This document shows, one piece after another, positions 54,900-63,395 of a DNA stretch of 64,000 nucleotides (the first letter of the stretch is position 1; every line of letters starts with the position of its first letter). The position numbers and the translations under genes were made by a program. Under the pieces are notes generated by a model. The model searched no databases, was not told the origin of the DNA, and saw only the letters and a list, made by a program, of their open reading frames with translations. Source of the DNA: Micromonospora narathiwatensis (GTDB taxonomy: Bacteria > Actinomycetota > Actinomycetes > Mycobacteriales > Micromonosporaceae). Location: the NCBI RefSeq assembly GCF_900089605.1, contig NZ_LT594324.1, positions 5,394,001 to 5,458,000 of the forward strand, given 5' to 3'.

Positions 54900-55574
54900 T
54901 CAGGTGCTCGCCACGAAGGCGGCCGTGGTGGCCGCGGTGGTGGCGATCAGCAGCGCGGCCTGCGTCTGCTCGATCGCCTTCTTCGTCGCCGCCGACGCCC
55001 AGTCGCCCGCGGCGATCTCGTCGAGGCGGGACCTCAGCCGATCCTTCGGCACCTCCGGGAAGAGACGGCGGTCCAGGCCCACCGCCCGGGTCAATGCCAG
55101 CAGCCCCGCCGTGTGGGCGTCCACCGGGCCGTCGCCCAGCAGCGCGGCCGTCATCCGCTGCCGGGCCGCCGCCTCCGCGGGCGGCTGTCCGCCGTCCGGG
55201 GACGGATAGCGGGTACGCGGGAAGACCCAGAGCACCCGGTCCGCCTCCCGGCGCAGCACGCCCGCCGCGACGAGGCCCGTCAGCACCTCGTCGGCCAGGC
55301 TCTTGGCCAGCCGGGGGATCCAGTCCCTCGGGCTGCGTCGCCGACCGTCCGCGCCGATGGTGGCGAGAGCGGCGTCGAGCAGTGGTTGCCCGGTCGGGGT
55401 GGAGTCGCGGACCACGAGCCGGTCGTCGGCCAGGTCGACGCGCCGGGCGAGCGTCAGCTCGACCAGCACCGCGCCGGCCAGGCCGTGGTCGAGGGCGGGG
55501 CGGCCGAGCCGGTTCACCCCGGCGTCGTCGTACGCGAGCAGGACGAGTTCGTCGGCGAGGGTGAGTCTTTCCAT
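54900..55574 (-). CDS. GPP34 (Golgi phosphoprotein 3-like) family protein
   Basis: The protein has 224 residues from ATG 55574. GPP34 features are the opening MERLTLADELVLLAYDDAG, then LAGAVLVELTLARRVDLADD. Later come the phosphoinositide-region segment LADEVLTGLVAAGVLRREAD and a C-terminal helix bundle (TKKAIEQTQAALLIATTAA). Actinobacteria carry several such proteins; the eukaryotic relatives bind PI4P at the Golgi. The bacterial role, possibly binding anionic lipid at the membrane, is unknown. Met 55574 was chosen over Met 55583 because homologues begin with ERLTL. It is divergent from the CNNM/CBS gene. Confidence 0.86.
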   Translation of the reverse strand: MERLTLADELVLLAYDDAGVNRLGRPALDHGLAGAVLVELTLARRVDLADDRLVVRDSTPTGQPLLDAALATIGADGRRRSPRDWIPRLAKSLADEVLTGLVAAGVLRREADRVLWVFPRTRYPSPDGGQPPAEAAARQRMTAALLGDGPVDAHTAGLLALTRAVGLDRRLFPEVPKDRLRSRLDEIAAGDWASAATKKAIEQTQAALLIATTAATTAAFVAST

Positions 55575-55621
55575 GCCGACCACGCTACGTCCGGGTCGCC
55601 AGGGCGCCCGTCGGCGTACTC

Positions 55622-57001
55622 GTGCCCTGGGCGGACCCGTGGGAGAATCCCGTCCGAGGTGAGGCGATCATCGATGCCCTGTTGGTCACCGCGGTGTTGC
55701 CCCTGGTCGGCTTCGTCCTGCTGACCGTCGGCAACGCGTTCTTCGTCGCGGCCGAGTTCGCCCTGGTCACCGTGGATCGCGCGGAGATCGACCGGCGGGC
55801 CGGCGAGGGGGACGGCCGGGCCGCCACGGTACGCCGGGCGCTGCGCGAACTCTCCTTCCAGCTCTCCGGCGCCCAGCTCGGTATCACCATCACCGCACTG
55901 CTCACCGGTTACCTCGCCGAGCCGGCCCTGGCCCGGCTCTTCGCCCCGGTGCTGCGCCCGCTGGGCGCGGACCGGTTCGACGGGCTGCTCGCGCTGGCCC
56001 TGGCCACGCTGATCTCCATGCTCTTCGGTGAGCTGGTGCCGAAGAACCTGGCGCTGGCCCGGCCGATGCCGGCCGCGCTCGGCACCGCCGGCCCGATGCG
56101 GACCTTCTCCCGGACGTTCGGCTGGCTGATCCGGTTGTTGAACGGCGCGGCCAACCGGTTGGTCCGCCGGCTCGGGGTGGAGCCGCAGGAGGAACTGGCC
56201 AGCGCCCGGTCCCCCGAGGAACTGGGGCTGCTCGCCGCGATCTCGGCCCGCGCCGGCGCGCTGCCGCCCGACACCGCGATGCTGCTGCGCCGCACGATCC
56301 GCTTCGGCGACAAGCGGGCCGCCGAGGCGATGACCCCCCGGGTGGACGTGGTCGCGCTGCGCGCCACCGCCACGGTCGCCGAGCTGCTGGACCTGTCCCG
56401 GGAGACCGGCCGTACCCGGTTTCCCGTCTACGAGGAGACGCTGGACCTGGTCACCGGGGTCGCGGGGGTGCCGGACGCGCTCGGCGTGCCGCTGGCGGAC
56501 CGGGCGACGACGACCGTCGCCGCGGTCGCCCGCGAGCCGGTGTTCGTCCCGGAGAGCCTCGACCTCGACGGCGTGCTCGCGGCGCTGAAGGGCGCGGGCG
56601 CGGACCTCGCCGTGGTGGTTGACGAGTACGGCGGCACCGACGGGGTGGTGACCGTGGAGGACCTGGTCGAGGAGTTGGTCGGCGAGATCGCCGACGAGTT
56701 CGACCCGGACGCGGTGGACGACCTCGGGCCGGTCGAGCTGACCGTGCCGGGCGGTGAGCGCACCGTCCTGGTGGACGGCGTGCTGCGCGCGGACGAGCTG
56801 GTCGAGCAGACCGGCTTCCGGCTGCCCGAGGGGCCGTACGAGACCCTGGCCGGCTTCCTGATGGCCCGGCTCGGGCACATTCCCGCCGCCGGCGAGACCG
56901 TCGAGGAGGGCGGGTACGAGTTCACCGTGGTCGAGGTCGAACGGCACCGGATCGAGCAGGTCCGGGTGGTCCGCCCCGAGGAGCCCGGCGACGATGCGTG
57001 A
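55622..57001 (+). CDS. CNNM/CBS-domain membrane protein (hemolysin C family), first of a pair
   Basis: The protein has 459 residues from GTG 55622. A DUF21/CNNM membrane domain (about 20-215, four helices: LLTVGNAFFVAAEFALVTVD, LSGAQLGITITALLTGYLAE, MLFGELVPKNLALARPMPAA) is followed by a CBS pair (about 235-360) and a CorC_HlyC domain with VVDEYGGTDGVVTVEDLVEE. Family members affect Mg2+ or Co2+ transport. The start is uncertain. GAGGTGAGG lies at 55656-55664, directly before ATC codons at 55667 and 55670 and not before any ATG, GTG or TTG in frame. The downstream paralogue overlaps by eight bases, so both subunits may form a heterodimer. Confidence 0.88.
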   Translation: MPWADPWENPVRGEAIIDALLVTAVLPLVGFVLLTVGNAFFVAAEFALVTVDRAEIDRRAGEGDGRAATVRRALRELSFQLSGAQLGITITALLTGYLAEPALARLFAPVLRPLGADRFDGLLALALATLISMLFGELVPKNLALARPMPAALGTAGPMRTFSRTFGWLIRLLNGAANRLVRRLGVEPQEELASARSPEELGLLAAISARAGALPPDTAMLLRRTIRFGDKRAAEAMTPRVDVVALRATATVAELLDLSRETGRTRFPVYEETLDLVTGVAGVPDALGVPLADRATTTVAAVAREPVFVPESLDLDGVLAALKGAGADLAVVVDEYGGTDGVVTVEDLVEELVGEIADEFDPDAVDDLGPVELTVPGGERTVLVDGVLRADELVEQTGFRLPEGPYETLAGFLMARLGHIPAAGETVEEGGYEFTVVEVERHRIEQVRVVRPEEPGDDA

Positions 57002-57998
57002 ACTGCTGGTCGCGGTCCTGCTGCTGCTCGGCAACGCCTTCTTCGTGGGCAGCGAGTTCGCCCTGATCGCCTCCCGGCGTACGGTGATCGAGCCGCTCGC
57101 CGCGGGCTCCAAGCGGGCCCGGTGGGCCCTCGCCGCGATGAACCAGATCCCGCTGATGATCGCCGGGGCGCAGCTCGGCATCACGGTCTGCTCGCTCGGC
57201 CTCGGCGCGATCGCCGAGCCGGCGCTGGCCCACCTGCTGGAGACGCCGTTCGAGGCGCTCGGCCTGCCGGCGTCCGGGGTGCACCCGGTGGCGTTCGTGA
57301 TCGCCCTGGGTGCGGTGGTCTTCCTGCACACCGTGGTCGGCGAGATGGTGCCGAAGAACATCACGCTGGCCGGTCCCGAGCCGTCGGCGCTCTGGCTCGG
57401 CCCGGCGATGCTGGCGTTCTGCCTGGCCACCAAGCCGCTGCTGCTGGCCATGAAGTGGTCGGCCCGGCAGGTGCTGCGGCTGTGGCGGGTCGAGGCGACG
57501 GACGCGGTGAAGACGGTGTTCACGGCGGAGGAACTGGCCGGTCTGGTCTCCCAGGCGCGTACCGAGGGGTTGCTGGACGCCGAGGAGCACGCCCGGATCA
57601 CCGGTGCGCTGGCCCTGCACAGCCGTACCGCGGCGGACGCGCTGCAACCCTGGTCGACGGTCACCACCGTGGCCGAGGACGTCTCTCCGGCCTCGCTGGA
57701 GGTGCTGGCGACCCGTACCGGCCGATCGCGCTTCCCGGTGGTGCAGCGGTCCACCCGGCGGGTCCTCGGCTTCGTCCACGTCAAGGACGTGCTCGGGTAC
57801 GCGGGCGCGAGCCGCCGGACGCCGGTGCCCGCCGAGGTCTACCGGCCGCTGGCGGTCGTGCCGCCCGACCGTACGCTGGCCGACCTGCTGCTCTCGATGC
57901 GCCGCGAGCGACGGCACATGGTCCTGGTGAGTGACGGTCGCCGACCCCTGGGCGTGGTGACCCTCGACGACGTATTGACGGCGATTGTTGGCAGTTGA
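56994..57998 (+). CDS. CNNM/CBS-domain membrane protein, second of a pair
   Basis: The protein has 334 residues; ATG 56994 overlaps the previous gene by eight bases. The CNNM domain opens with MRELLVAVLLLLGNAFFVGS, with LMIAGAQLGITVCSLGLGAI and VGEMVPKNITLAGPEPSALW later. A CBS pair (about 215-330) ends with RRPLGVVTLDDVLTAIVGS. Unlike its partner it lacks the C-terminal CorC_HlyC domain. The pairing of a long and a short paralogue in one operon is usual in Actinobacteria. Transport or regulation of divalent cations is inferred from the family. Confidence 0.9.
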   Translation: MRELLVAVLLLLGNAFFVGSEFALIASRRTVIEPLAAGSKRARWALAAMNQIPLMIAGAQLGITVCSLGLGAIAEPALAHLLETPFEALGLPASGVHPVAFVIALGAVVFLHTVVGEMVPKNITLAGPEPSALWLGPAMLAFCLATKPLLLAMKWSARQVLRLWRVEATDAVKTVFTAEELAGLVSQARTEGLLDAEEHARITGALALHSRTAADALQPWSTVTTVAEDVSPASLEVLATRTGRSRFPVVQRSTRRVLGFVHVKDVLGYAGASRRTPVPAEVYRPLAVVPPDRTLADLLLSMRRERRHMVLVSDGRRPLGVVTLDDVLTAIVGS

Positions 57999-58011
57999 AT
58001 GAATACCCTTG

Positions 58012-58033
58012 GTGTGCAATTGATTGCGCACAC
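58012..58033. promoter_or_regulatory. Inverted repeat upstream of first NlpC/P60 gene
   Basis: GTGTGCAA and TTGCGCACAC arms, with a short centre, form an imperfect dyad 134 bases before the start codon. It may be an operator. AT content is locally high, as in promoters. Confidence 0.3.
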
Positions 58034-58090
58034 GTGATTGAGTGAAACCTCGCCTTGATTCCACCCGGTCGCCTTCCCTAATGTGGGGCA

Positions 58091-58147
58091 CCGACCGCTG
58101 TGGTCGTCTGCCTCGACCTTCCCTCTCGCGAGGCGCCCGGCGGTCGG
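58091..58147 (+). promoter_or_regulatory. Structured leader of first NlpC/P60 gene, not ydaO-like
   Basis: An outer stem, CCGACCG (58091-58097) with CGGTCGG (58141-58147), encloses an inner stem, GCCTCG (58110-58115) with CGAGGC (58129-58134). The structure ends a few bases before the AAAGGAG ribosome binding site. It may tune translation. It lacks the conserved ydaO pieces seen upstream of the paralogue at 61661. Confidence 0.4.
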
Positions 58148-58167
58148 TTGCAAAGGAGTCCGTGCCG

Positions 58168-59178
58168 GTGGCAACCATGCCCCCTGATCGTCACGCCCGG
58201 CGCCAACCCCCCCTCCGACCGGTCGGAGCGCGCCGGGTCGTACGCCGTCTCCTCACCCTGGTCGCGGCCGTCGCGGTCGGCGCCGGGCTGCTGGCGGCTC
58301 CGGCGCACGCGGAGCCGTCGGTGGACGAGATCGACGCTCAGATCGACAAGCAGTGGGAACAGCTCGAACCCACCATCGAGAACTACAACAAGGTCCGCGC
58401 CCAGCTCAAGGTCAACATGAAGAAGTCGGCGGATCTCGAACAGAAGATGGTGCCGCTGGAGCTGGAGTCCGCCCTGGCGATGAACCGGGTCGGCGACATC
58501 GCCGCCCGCTACTACATGACGGGCCCCTCGCAGGAGCTCGGCGCGCTGCTGGTGAGCACCAAGCCGGGCACCCTCGGCGAGCAGCTCGTCATCCTCGACC
58601 GGCTGGCCCAGCAGCAGCGCCAGCAGGTCGCCGGCGTGCTCGCCGTCCGCGACAAGTACAACGCCCAGAAGCAGAAGCTGGACGCCCTGATCGCCACCCA
58701 GACCAAGCAGAAGGAAGAGCTGGAGGCGAAGAAGAAGCAGATCAACGCCGAGATCAAGCGGCTGACGGCGATGCTGCCGAAGACGTCGATCCGGGCCGAG
58801 GGCTGCCCGAACATCGACGGTGTGGTGAGCAACGCCGCGCGTACCGCGATCAAGACGGCCTGCGGCAAGGTCGGCCGCCCGTACGTGTGGGGCGCCACCG
58901 GCCCGAACTCGTTCGACTGCTCCGGCCTCACCCAGTACGCGTACAAGGCGGCGGGCATCTATCTGACCCACTTCACCGGCGCGCAGTGGAAGGAGGGCAA
59001 GCCCATCTCCCGCGACGAGGCTCGCCCCGGTGACCTGGTCTTCTTCTACAGCGACCTGCACCACGTCGGGCTCTATCTCGGCGGCGGTCTGATGGTGCAC
59101 GCGCCACGGACCGGAAAGCCGGTCCAGGTGAGCCAGATCAGCTACCAGCCGGTCGCCGGCTTCCGCCGGCCCTACTGA
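58168..59178 (+). CDS. NlpC/P60 peptidoglycan endopeptidase with coiled-coil domain
   Basis: The protein has 336 residues. GTG 58168 is nine bases after AAAGGAG and gives the same GTG-GC opening as the paralogue at 61661. A signal peptide (about 1-48, cut after APAHA) precedes a long coiled coil (about 53-210, rich in Lys, Gln, Glu and Leu). The NlpC/P60 domain (about 225-336) has Cys in PNSFDCSGLTQYAY and His in DLHHVGLYLG, plus LMVHAPRTGKPV as third-residue region. It cleaves D-Glu-diamino acid bonds in wall peptides, as RipA does. It lies convergent to the amidase gene at a strong terminator. Confidence 0.92.
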   Translation: MATMPPDRHARRQPPLRPVGARRVVRRLLTLVAAVAVGAGLLAAPAHAEPSVDEIDAQIDKQWEQLEPTIENYNKVRAQLKVNMKKSADLEQKMVPLELESALAMNRVGDIAARYYMTGPSQELGALLVSTKPGTLGEQLVILDRLAQQQRQQVAGVLAVRDKYNAQKQKLDALIATQTKQKEELEAKKKQINAEIKRLTAMLPKTSIRAEGCPNIDGVVSNAARTAIKTACGKVGRPYVWGATGPNSFDCSGLTQYAYKAAGIYLTHFTGAQWKEGKPISRDEARPGDLVFFYSDLHHVGLYLGGGLMVHAPRTGKPVQVSQISYQPVAGFRRPY

Positions 59179-59216
59179 CCCGGGTCGCCGGCTACTGACC
59201 CCTTTCGCGCTGCACG

Positions 59217-59248
59217 AAGGCCCCCGGTCCACGCGGACCGGGGGCCTT
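59217..59248. terminator. Bidirectional hairpin between NlpC/P60 and amidase genes
   Basis: Perfect 14-base arms AAGGCCCCCGGTCC and GGACCGGGGGCCTT with an ACGC loop lie between convergent genes. A-rich and T-containing ends give short tracts on both strands. Confidence 0.85.
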
Positions 59249-59267
59249 CGCCTCGTACCGGGTGCCG

Positions 59268-61304
59268 CTACCGGGGCGCGTCGACCGCCCCCGGCAGGAT
59301 CTGCACGTCGTCGAGGTTCACGTACATGACCCGGTGACCGAACTGGATCTGCACGTACTGGTTCGCGCCGCGGACGACCGTCCGGTCACCCGGCACCGAG
59401 CCGTCGAACGAGACGGCCCGGTAGTATTCGCCCGGCAGGACGCCGCCGACCGCGTACCGCTGGCCCGCCCGGAGGGTGTACTGCAGCGGGGAGATGGCCT
59501 GGTACGGGATGGTGGACGGGTACGCCGCCTGCTCCGGGTAGGCGCGCCCGTACACCGGGATGGTGGTCCTGCCCGCCTTGGGGGTCACCACGAAGCCGTT
59601 CGCCCACTTCGCCGTCGGCGCCGAGGCCGGGTTGTGGAACCACGCCTTCTGGCCGAGGTACCAGATCGCCGTCCAGTCACCCTGGACGTCGGCGAGGGCG
59701 TACGTCTGACCGGCCGAGGCGCGGGCGCCGTGGTCGGAGATGTACATGGTGTTCGGCGCGCCGTTCGGTTGCAGCCCCAGGTCGTTGACCAGCGGCGCGT
59801 CGATGCTCGGGGCGGTACGCAGGATCACCGAGGAGGAGCCGCGCAGCGGGCAGGGCGCGGCCGGCGGCGGCGGAGTCGGGACGCCCGGGGGCTGCCGGTT
59901 GCAGCCGGTGAAAGCGGGCTGGTTGCTGGCGTAGTCCGGGTCGATGGTCACCAGGCCGGTGTGCGGGGTCCCGGTTCCCTTGAACGGCGCCTTCATCAGG
60001 TCGAAGTAGTGCGACCAGTCCCAGTACGGGCCCGGGTCCCAGTGCATCCCGGCCACGTTTCCGGCGGTGATGCCGGGGACGTTGTCGTGGCCCAGGATGT
60101 GCTGACGGTCCAGCGGGATCTGGAAGCTCAGCGCCAGGTGCCGGACCAGCTTGGCCGACGTCCGGTACATCGCCTCGGTGTACCAGGTGCCGTGGCCGGC
60201 GAAGCCCTCGTGCTCGATGCCGATCGACTTGGCGTTGACGTACCAGTTGCCGGCGTGCCAGCCCACGTTCTTGGCCTTGATGTGCTGGGCGACGTAGCCG
60301 TCCACCGAGCGCAGCGTGTAGTGCCAACCCAGGTAGGTCTTGTCCTGGACCAGGCCCACGCTCGGGCCGAAGTAGCCCTCGGTGTCGTGGATGATGATGT
60401 ACTCGATCTTCTGCTGGGCCGGCCGGTTGCCGAGGTCGTGGTTGCCGTAGTCGCCGGAACCCGGGCCGTACTTCGCGTAGGGCGCGGGGATCCACTCGCA
60501 GGCGAGGCGGACCGGGCACTCCAGGCCGTCCGGGCGCTCGGCGCGACGCAGCCCGAGCTTGTGCAGCCCGGACTGGTCCGGCGTCACCGCCGTGGCGGCG
60601 AGGGCCACCCGCTGGCCGTCGTCGGTGGTCCGGCTGGCGCCCTGGCCGATCTGGTCGTACACCTCGTCGGCGAAGGCCGCCGCGGCGTCCTCGGTGTCCG
60701 CGCCGGAATACCGGGCCACCGCGCCGTACCAGGCCGCCGGCTCGCTGCCGGCACCGACCGGCCCGCCCAGCTCCTGTTGGTACGAGGCGAGTAGCGCCGC
60801 GCCGCCCCGGATGTTGGCGAGGGCGTCGGTGCGCAGCGTCTCCTTCGACTCGCCGGTGAGGTCGGCGGCGGCGTCGAGGGTTTGCAGCGACGCCTGCGGC
60901 AGCAGGTCGCCGCTCGGTCGCGCCGCGATCGCCGGGTCGAGAGCGAGCGGCCGGGACTCGTCGCCGCGCGGGTCCTCGTCCTCGTCGACGTGGGCGCTGG
61001 ACGGCGTCGAGGCGACCTGGGCGGCGTCGGTCAGGTGCATCGGGCCGTAGCCGCCACTGGTGCTGGGCTGGCCCGGGTGGGTGTCCCAGCGGGACTCCAG
61101 GTACGAGACGCCCAGCAGGACGCTCTGCGGCACGCCGTACTCCGCTGCCGCGGCGGCGTACTGCTGCTGGCGGTCCTGGTTGTCGGTGGTCCCGGCGGTG
61201 AGGGGCGCCGCCGCGGTGGGACCGCTGGTCGCGAGAGCGGTGGCCGCCGCGACGGCGGCGGCCAGCAGTATCCGTCTGCGCGATGGCAGGGCTGAGAGGT
61301 GCAT
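59268..61304 (-). CDS. Secreted N-acetylmuramoyl-L-alanine amidase (Amidase_2/PGRP type)
   Basis: The protein has 678 residues from ATG 61304. A signal peptide (about 1-33, SRRRILLAAAVAAATALATS) is followed by a region resembling a lysozyme/transglycosylase-like fold (AAAAEYGVPQSVLLGVSYLE, SGGYGPMHL). The amidase domain (about 285-450) has zinc ligands in EYIIIHDTEG, the middle IGIEHEGF, and HILGHDNVPG. The C-terminal 220 residues hold SH3-like or carbohydrate-binding modules (SSVILRTAPSIDAPLVNDLG). It cuts between MurNAc and L-Ala in peptidoglycan. It sits between two NlpC/P60 genes, forming a wall-hydrolase cluster. Its promoter region abuts the riboswitch-controlled gene. Confidence 0.92.
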   Translation of the reverse strand: MHLSALPSRRRILLAAAVAAATALATSGPTAAAPLTAGTTDNQDRQQQYAAAAAEYGVPQSVLLGVSYLESRWDTHPGQPSTSGGYGPMHLTDAAQVASTPSSAHVDEDEDPRGDESRPLALDPAIAARPSGDLLPQASLQTLDAAADLTGESKETLRTDALANIRGGAALLASYQQELGGPVGAGSEPAAWYGAVARYSGADTEDAAAAFADEVYDQIGQGASRTTDDGQRVALAATAVTPDQSGLHKLGLRRAERPDGLECPVRLACEWIPAPYAKYGPGSGDYGNHDLGNRPAQQKIEYIIIHDTEGYFGPSVGLVQDKTYLGWHYTLRSVDGYVAQHIKAKNVGWHAGNWYVNAKSIGIEHEGFAGHGTWYTEAMYRTSAKLVRHLALSFQIPLDRQHILGHDNVPGITAGNVAGMHWDPGPYWDWSHYFDLMKAPFKGTGTPHTGLVTIDPDYASNQPAFTGCNRQPPGVPTPPPPAAPCPLRGSSSVILRTAPSIDAPLVNDLGLQPNGAPNTMYISDHGARASAGQTYALADVQGDWTAIWYLGQKAWFHNPASAPTAKWANGFVVTPKAGRTTIPVYGRAYPEQAAYPSTIPYQAISPLQYTLRAGQRYAVGGVLPGEYYRAVSFDGSVPGDRTVVRGANQYVQIQFGHRVMYVNLDDVQILPGAVDAPR

Positions 61305-61484
61305 CGAACCTCCAGATCAGGATGGGGGTCACTGCGTCCTCACCCTGGCCCCGCGTATGGGCTCCGGTCAATAGCTTTCCAGATAACGATGCGTCCCGAA
61401 AGAAACCTTCATAGGAGGGTCACGGCGTCGCGGGTTGCGGATTGATAACGACGATCTCTACTCTGATCTGTCGTCGACCGGTAG

Positions 61485-61645
61485 GTTCACCGCCCAGCCC
61501 GGGTGGTGGCGGTCGGACACCGCCGAGTCGCCTCCGGGCGAGCCGGGGACCCAGGTACGTGGGGTGAATCCGCACCGTGGTGCGGTAGGGCGGCTCCCTT
61601 CCCGCCCGAACCCGTCAGCTAACCCGGTAGGCGGTCAGGAAAGAA
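61485..61645 (+). ncRNA. c-di-AMP riboswitch (ydaO-yuaA type)
   Basis: Conserved ydaO elements occur in order upstream of the NlpC/P60 start: GAGCCGGGGACCCAGGTA (61540-61557), GGGGTGAATCCGC (61561-61573), a variable stem, CCGCCCGAACCCGTCAGCTA (61602-61621) and ACCCGGTAGGCGG (61622-61634). The closing stem pairs ACCGCC (61489-61494) with GGCGGT (61630-61635). In Streptomyces and other Actinobacteria this class sits before cell-wall hydrolase genes such as rpfA and NlpC/P60 genes. Ligand binding turns expression off. The switch would lower hydrolase production when c-di-AMP is high. Confidence 0.88.
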
Positions 61646-61660
61646 GGAGTACGGAGCCCG

Positions 61661-62692
61661 GTGGCACACCATGCCCCGCGGCGACCGTCGGTCCGGTCAA
61701 TCGACCGGTCGGCGGCTACGCCGCGTCCACGCTGGTCCCGCTTCACCACCGCCCTCGCCGCACTGGTCGGCACCGCCGTCGTCCTGACCGGCGGCGCCAC
61801 GGCCCACGCCGAACCGTCGGTCACCGAGATCGAGCGCCAGATCGATCAGGACTGGAACAAGCTCGAACCGATCATCGAGCAGGTCAACGCCACCCGCGAA
61901 GAGCTTGCCGCCAAGCGCAAGCAGGCCGCCGCGCTGGCCAAGCAGATCACCCCGTTGCAGGCCCAGGTCGACGAGGCCCTCGGGCAGGTCGGCGGACTCG
62001 CCGCCGACGCGTACAAGGGCAACAACATCTCCACGGTCAACGCGCTGCTGGGCAGCCGGTCGCCCGGCGAGATCGTCGACAGCCTTGAGCTGCTCGACCG
62101 CTTCGCGCACCGCCAGCAGCAGCAGGTGCAGGCCGTGGCCGAACTGCGCGACCAGTTGGCCGCGAAGAAGAAGCCGCTGGACGACATGATCGCCCAACTG
62201 GCCCGTACCGAGGCCCAGCTCGCGGCCAAGAAGAAGCAGATCGACGCTGAGATCGCCCGGCTGCAGAAGCTGCGGCTCAAGGTGTACGGCAACGGTGGCG
62301 GCGGCCCGCTGCGCCCGGCGCCCTGCCCCGCCGGTTACCCGGGTGGCCCCGCCGGGGTCGCGGTCAAGTTCGCCTGCGCCCAGATCGGCAAGATCTACGT
62401 CTGGGGTGCCGCCGGCCCGGACCATTACGACTGTTCCGGCCTGACCATGGCCGCCTGGGCCAAGGCCGGCGTCTCGCTGCCGCACAACGCCCGGCAGCAG
62501 CACGACGTCACCCGGCGGGTGAGCCGCGGCGAGTTGCGCGCCGGTGACCTGGTCTTCTACTACGGCGACCTGCACCACGTCGCGATGTATGTCGGCGACG
62601 GCTGGGTGGTGCACGCCTCCCAGGCGGGCAAACCGATCACGATGAAACGCGTCGACGACGGCCAGATCAACAGCTACGGCCGCCCCGGCTGA
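61661..62692 (+). CDS. NlpC/P60 peptidoglycan endopeptidase under riboswitch control
   Basis: The protein has 343 residues; GTG 61661 lies just after GGAG. The architecture is the same as for the protein at 58168. A signal peptide (about 1-50, ending TAHA) is followed by EPSVTEIERQIDQDWNKLEP, a long coiled coil to about residue 205, a Gly-rich linker and the NlpC/P60 domain (about 228-343). The domain has catalytic Cys in PDHYDCSGLTMAAW and His in DLHHVAMYVG. It cuts peptidoglycan stem peptides outside the cell, probably at division or outgrowth. It is preceded by a c-di-AMP riboswitch, unlike its paralogue, and ends at a hairpin. Confidence 0.94.
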   Translation: MAHHAPRRPSVRSIDRSAATPRPRWSRFTTALAALVGTAVVLTGGATAHAEPSVTEIERQIDQDWNKLEPIIEQVNATREELAAKRKQAAALAKQITPLQAQVDEALGQVGGLAADAYKGNNISTVNALLGSRSPGEIVDSLELLDRFAHRQQQQVQAVAELRDQLAAKKKPLDDMIAQLARTEAQLAAKKKQIDAEIARLQKLRLKVYGNGGGGPLRPAPCPAGYPGGPAGVAVKFACAQIGKIYVWGAAGPDHYDCSGLTMAAWAKAGVSLPHNARQQHDVTRRVSRGELRAGDLVFYYGDLHHVAMYVGDGWVVHASQAGKPITMKRVDDGQINSYGRPG

Positions 62693-62698
62693 CCGGTC

Positions 62699-62732
62699 CG
62701 CGAGGGCTCCCACGTTCGCGGGAGCCCTCGCG
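62699..62732. terminator. Bidirectional hairpin between NlpC/P60 and dcd genes
   Basis: Thirteen-base arms CGCGAGGGCTCCC and GGGAGCCCTCGCG with an eight-base loop lie six bases after the NlpC/P60 stop and six bases before the dcd stop. Confidence 0.8.
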
Positions 62733-62738
62733 CCGTGC

Positions 62739-63317
62739 TCAGCGGGTGGGCCAGGTGCGCCAGTTCTGCCACGACCGGCTCGGCGTGGGTCCGCGCTGCC
62801 CCTGGTAGCGCGAGCCGTAGACCGCCGAGCCGTACGGGTGCTCGGCCGGCGACGAGAGCCGGAAGATGCAGAGCTGCCCGATCTTCATGCCCGGCCAGAG
62901 GGTGATCGGCAGGTTCGCCACGTTGGACAGTTCCAGCGTGACGTGCCCGGAGAAGCCCGGGTCGATGAAACCGGCGGTCGAATGGGTGAGCAGCCCGAGC
63001 CGGCCCAGGCTCGACTTGCCCTCCAGCCGCCCGGCGAGCTGGTCGCCGAGCGAGATCACCTCAAGCGTGGAGGCGAGCACGAACTCGCCCGGGTGCAGCA
63101 CGAACGGCTCGCCCTCGGGCACCTCCACCATCGAGGTCAGGTCGTCCTGCTGCACGGCCGGGTCGATGTGCGTGTAGAGATGGTTGTTGAAGACCCGGAA
63201 GAGCCGGTCGAGGCGTACGTCGATGCTGGACGGCTGCACCAGCGCGGGCTCGAAGGGCTCCAGCGCGAGCGTGCCCGCCTCGATCTCGGCGGCCAGGTCG
63301 CGGTCGGAGAGCAGCAT
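62739..63317 (-). CDS. dcd: dCTP deaminase
   Basis: The protein has 192 residues from ATG 63317. Dcd motifs are the opening [40 protein letters not shown], the active-site [20 protein letters not shown] with catalytic Glu and Ser/Arg, [14 protein letters not shown], and the C-terminal nucleotide-closing [11 protein letters not shown]. It deaminates dCTP to dUTP for thymidylate synthesis. Actinobacterial relatives, including that of M. tuberculosis, also hydrolyse dUTP to dUMP, so the protein may be bifunctional. A TATGGT -10 (63324-63329, minus strand) six bases before the ATG suggests leaderless expression. It is divergent from the flavin-split-barrel gene. Confidence 0.94.
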   Translation of the reverse strand: MLLSDRDLAAEIEAGTLALEPFEPALVQPSSIDVRLDRLFRVFNNHLYTHIDPAVQQDDLTSMVEVPEGEPFVLHPGEFVLASTLEVISLGDQLAGRLEGKSSLGRLGLLTHSTAGFIDPGFSGHVTLELSNVANLPITLWPGMKIGQLCIFRLSSPAEHPYGSAVYGSRYQGQRGPTPSRSWQNWRTWPTR

Positions 63318-63367
63318 CCGAACACCATAGCGACCGGTACGGGTGACCTGCGTGTCGGACTGCACAC

Positions 63368-63383
63368 TCGTACACGTGTTCGA
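63368..63383. promoter_or_regulatory. LexA-type SOS box between dcd and flavin-split-barrel genes
   Basis: TCGTACACGTGTTCGA matches the actinobacterial LexA consensus TCGAAC-N4-GTTCGA in 11 of 12 fixed positions. It directly abuts a -10 box TAGAAT (63384-63389), six bases before ATG 63396. LexA bound here would block that promoter. Confidence 0.6.
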
Positions 63384-63395
63384 TAGAATGTCCGC

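Noticed and set aside
58001-58167. Second ydaO riboswitch before the first NlpC/P60 gene
   Set aside because: None of the conserved ydaO blocks (GGGGACCCA, GGGGTGAATCC, CCCGAACCCGTCAGCTA) occur here.
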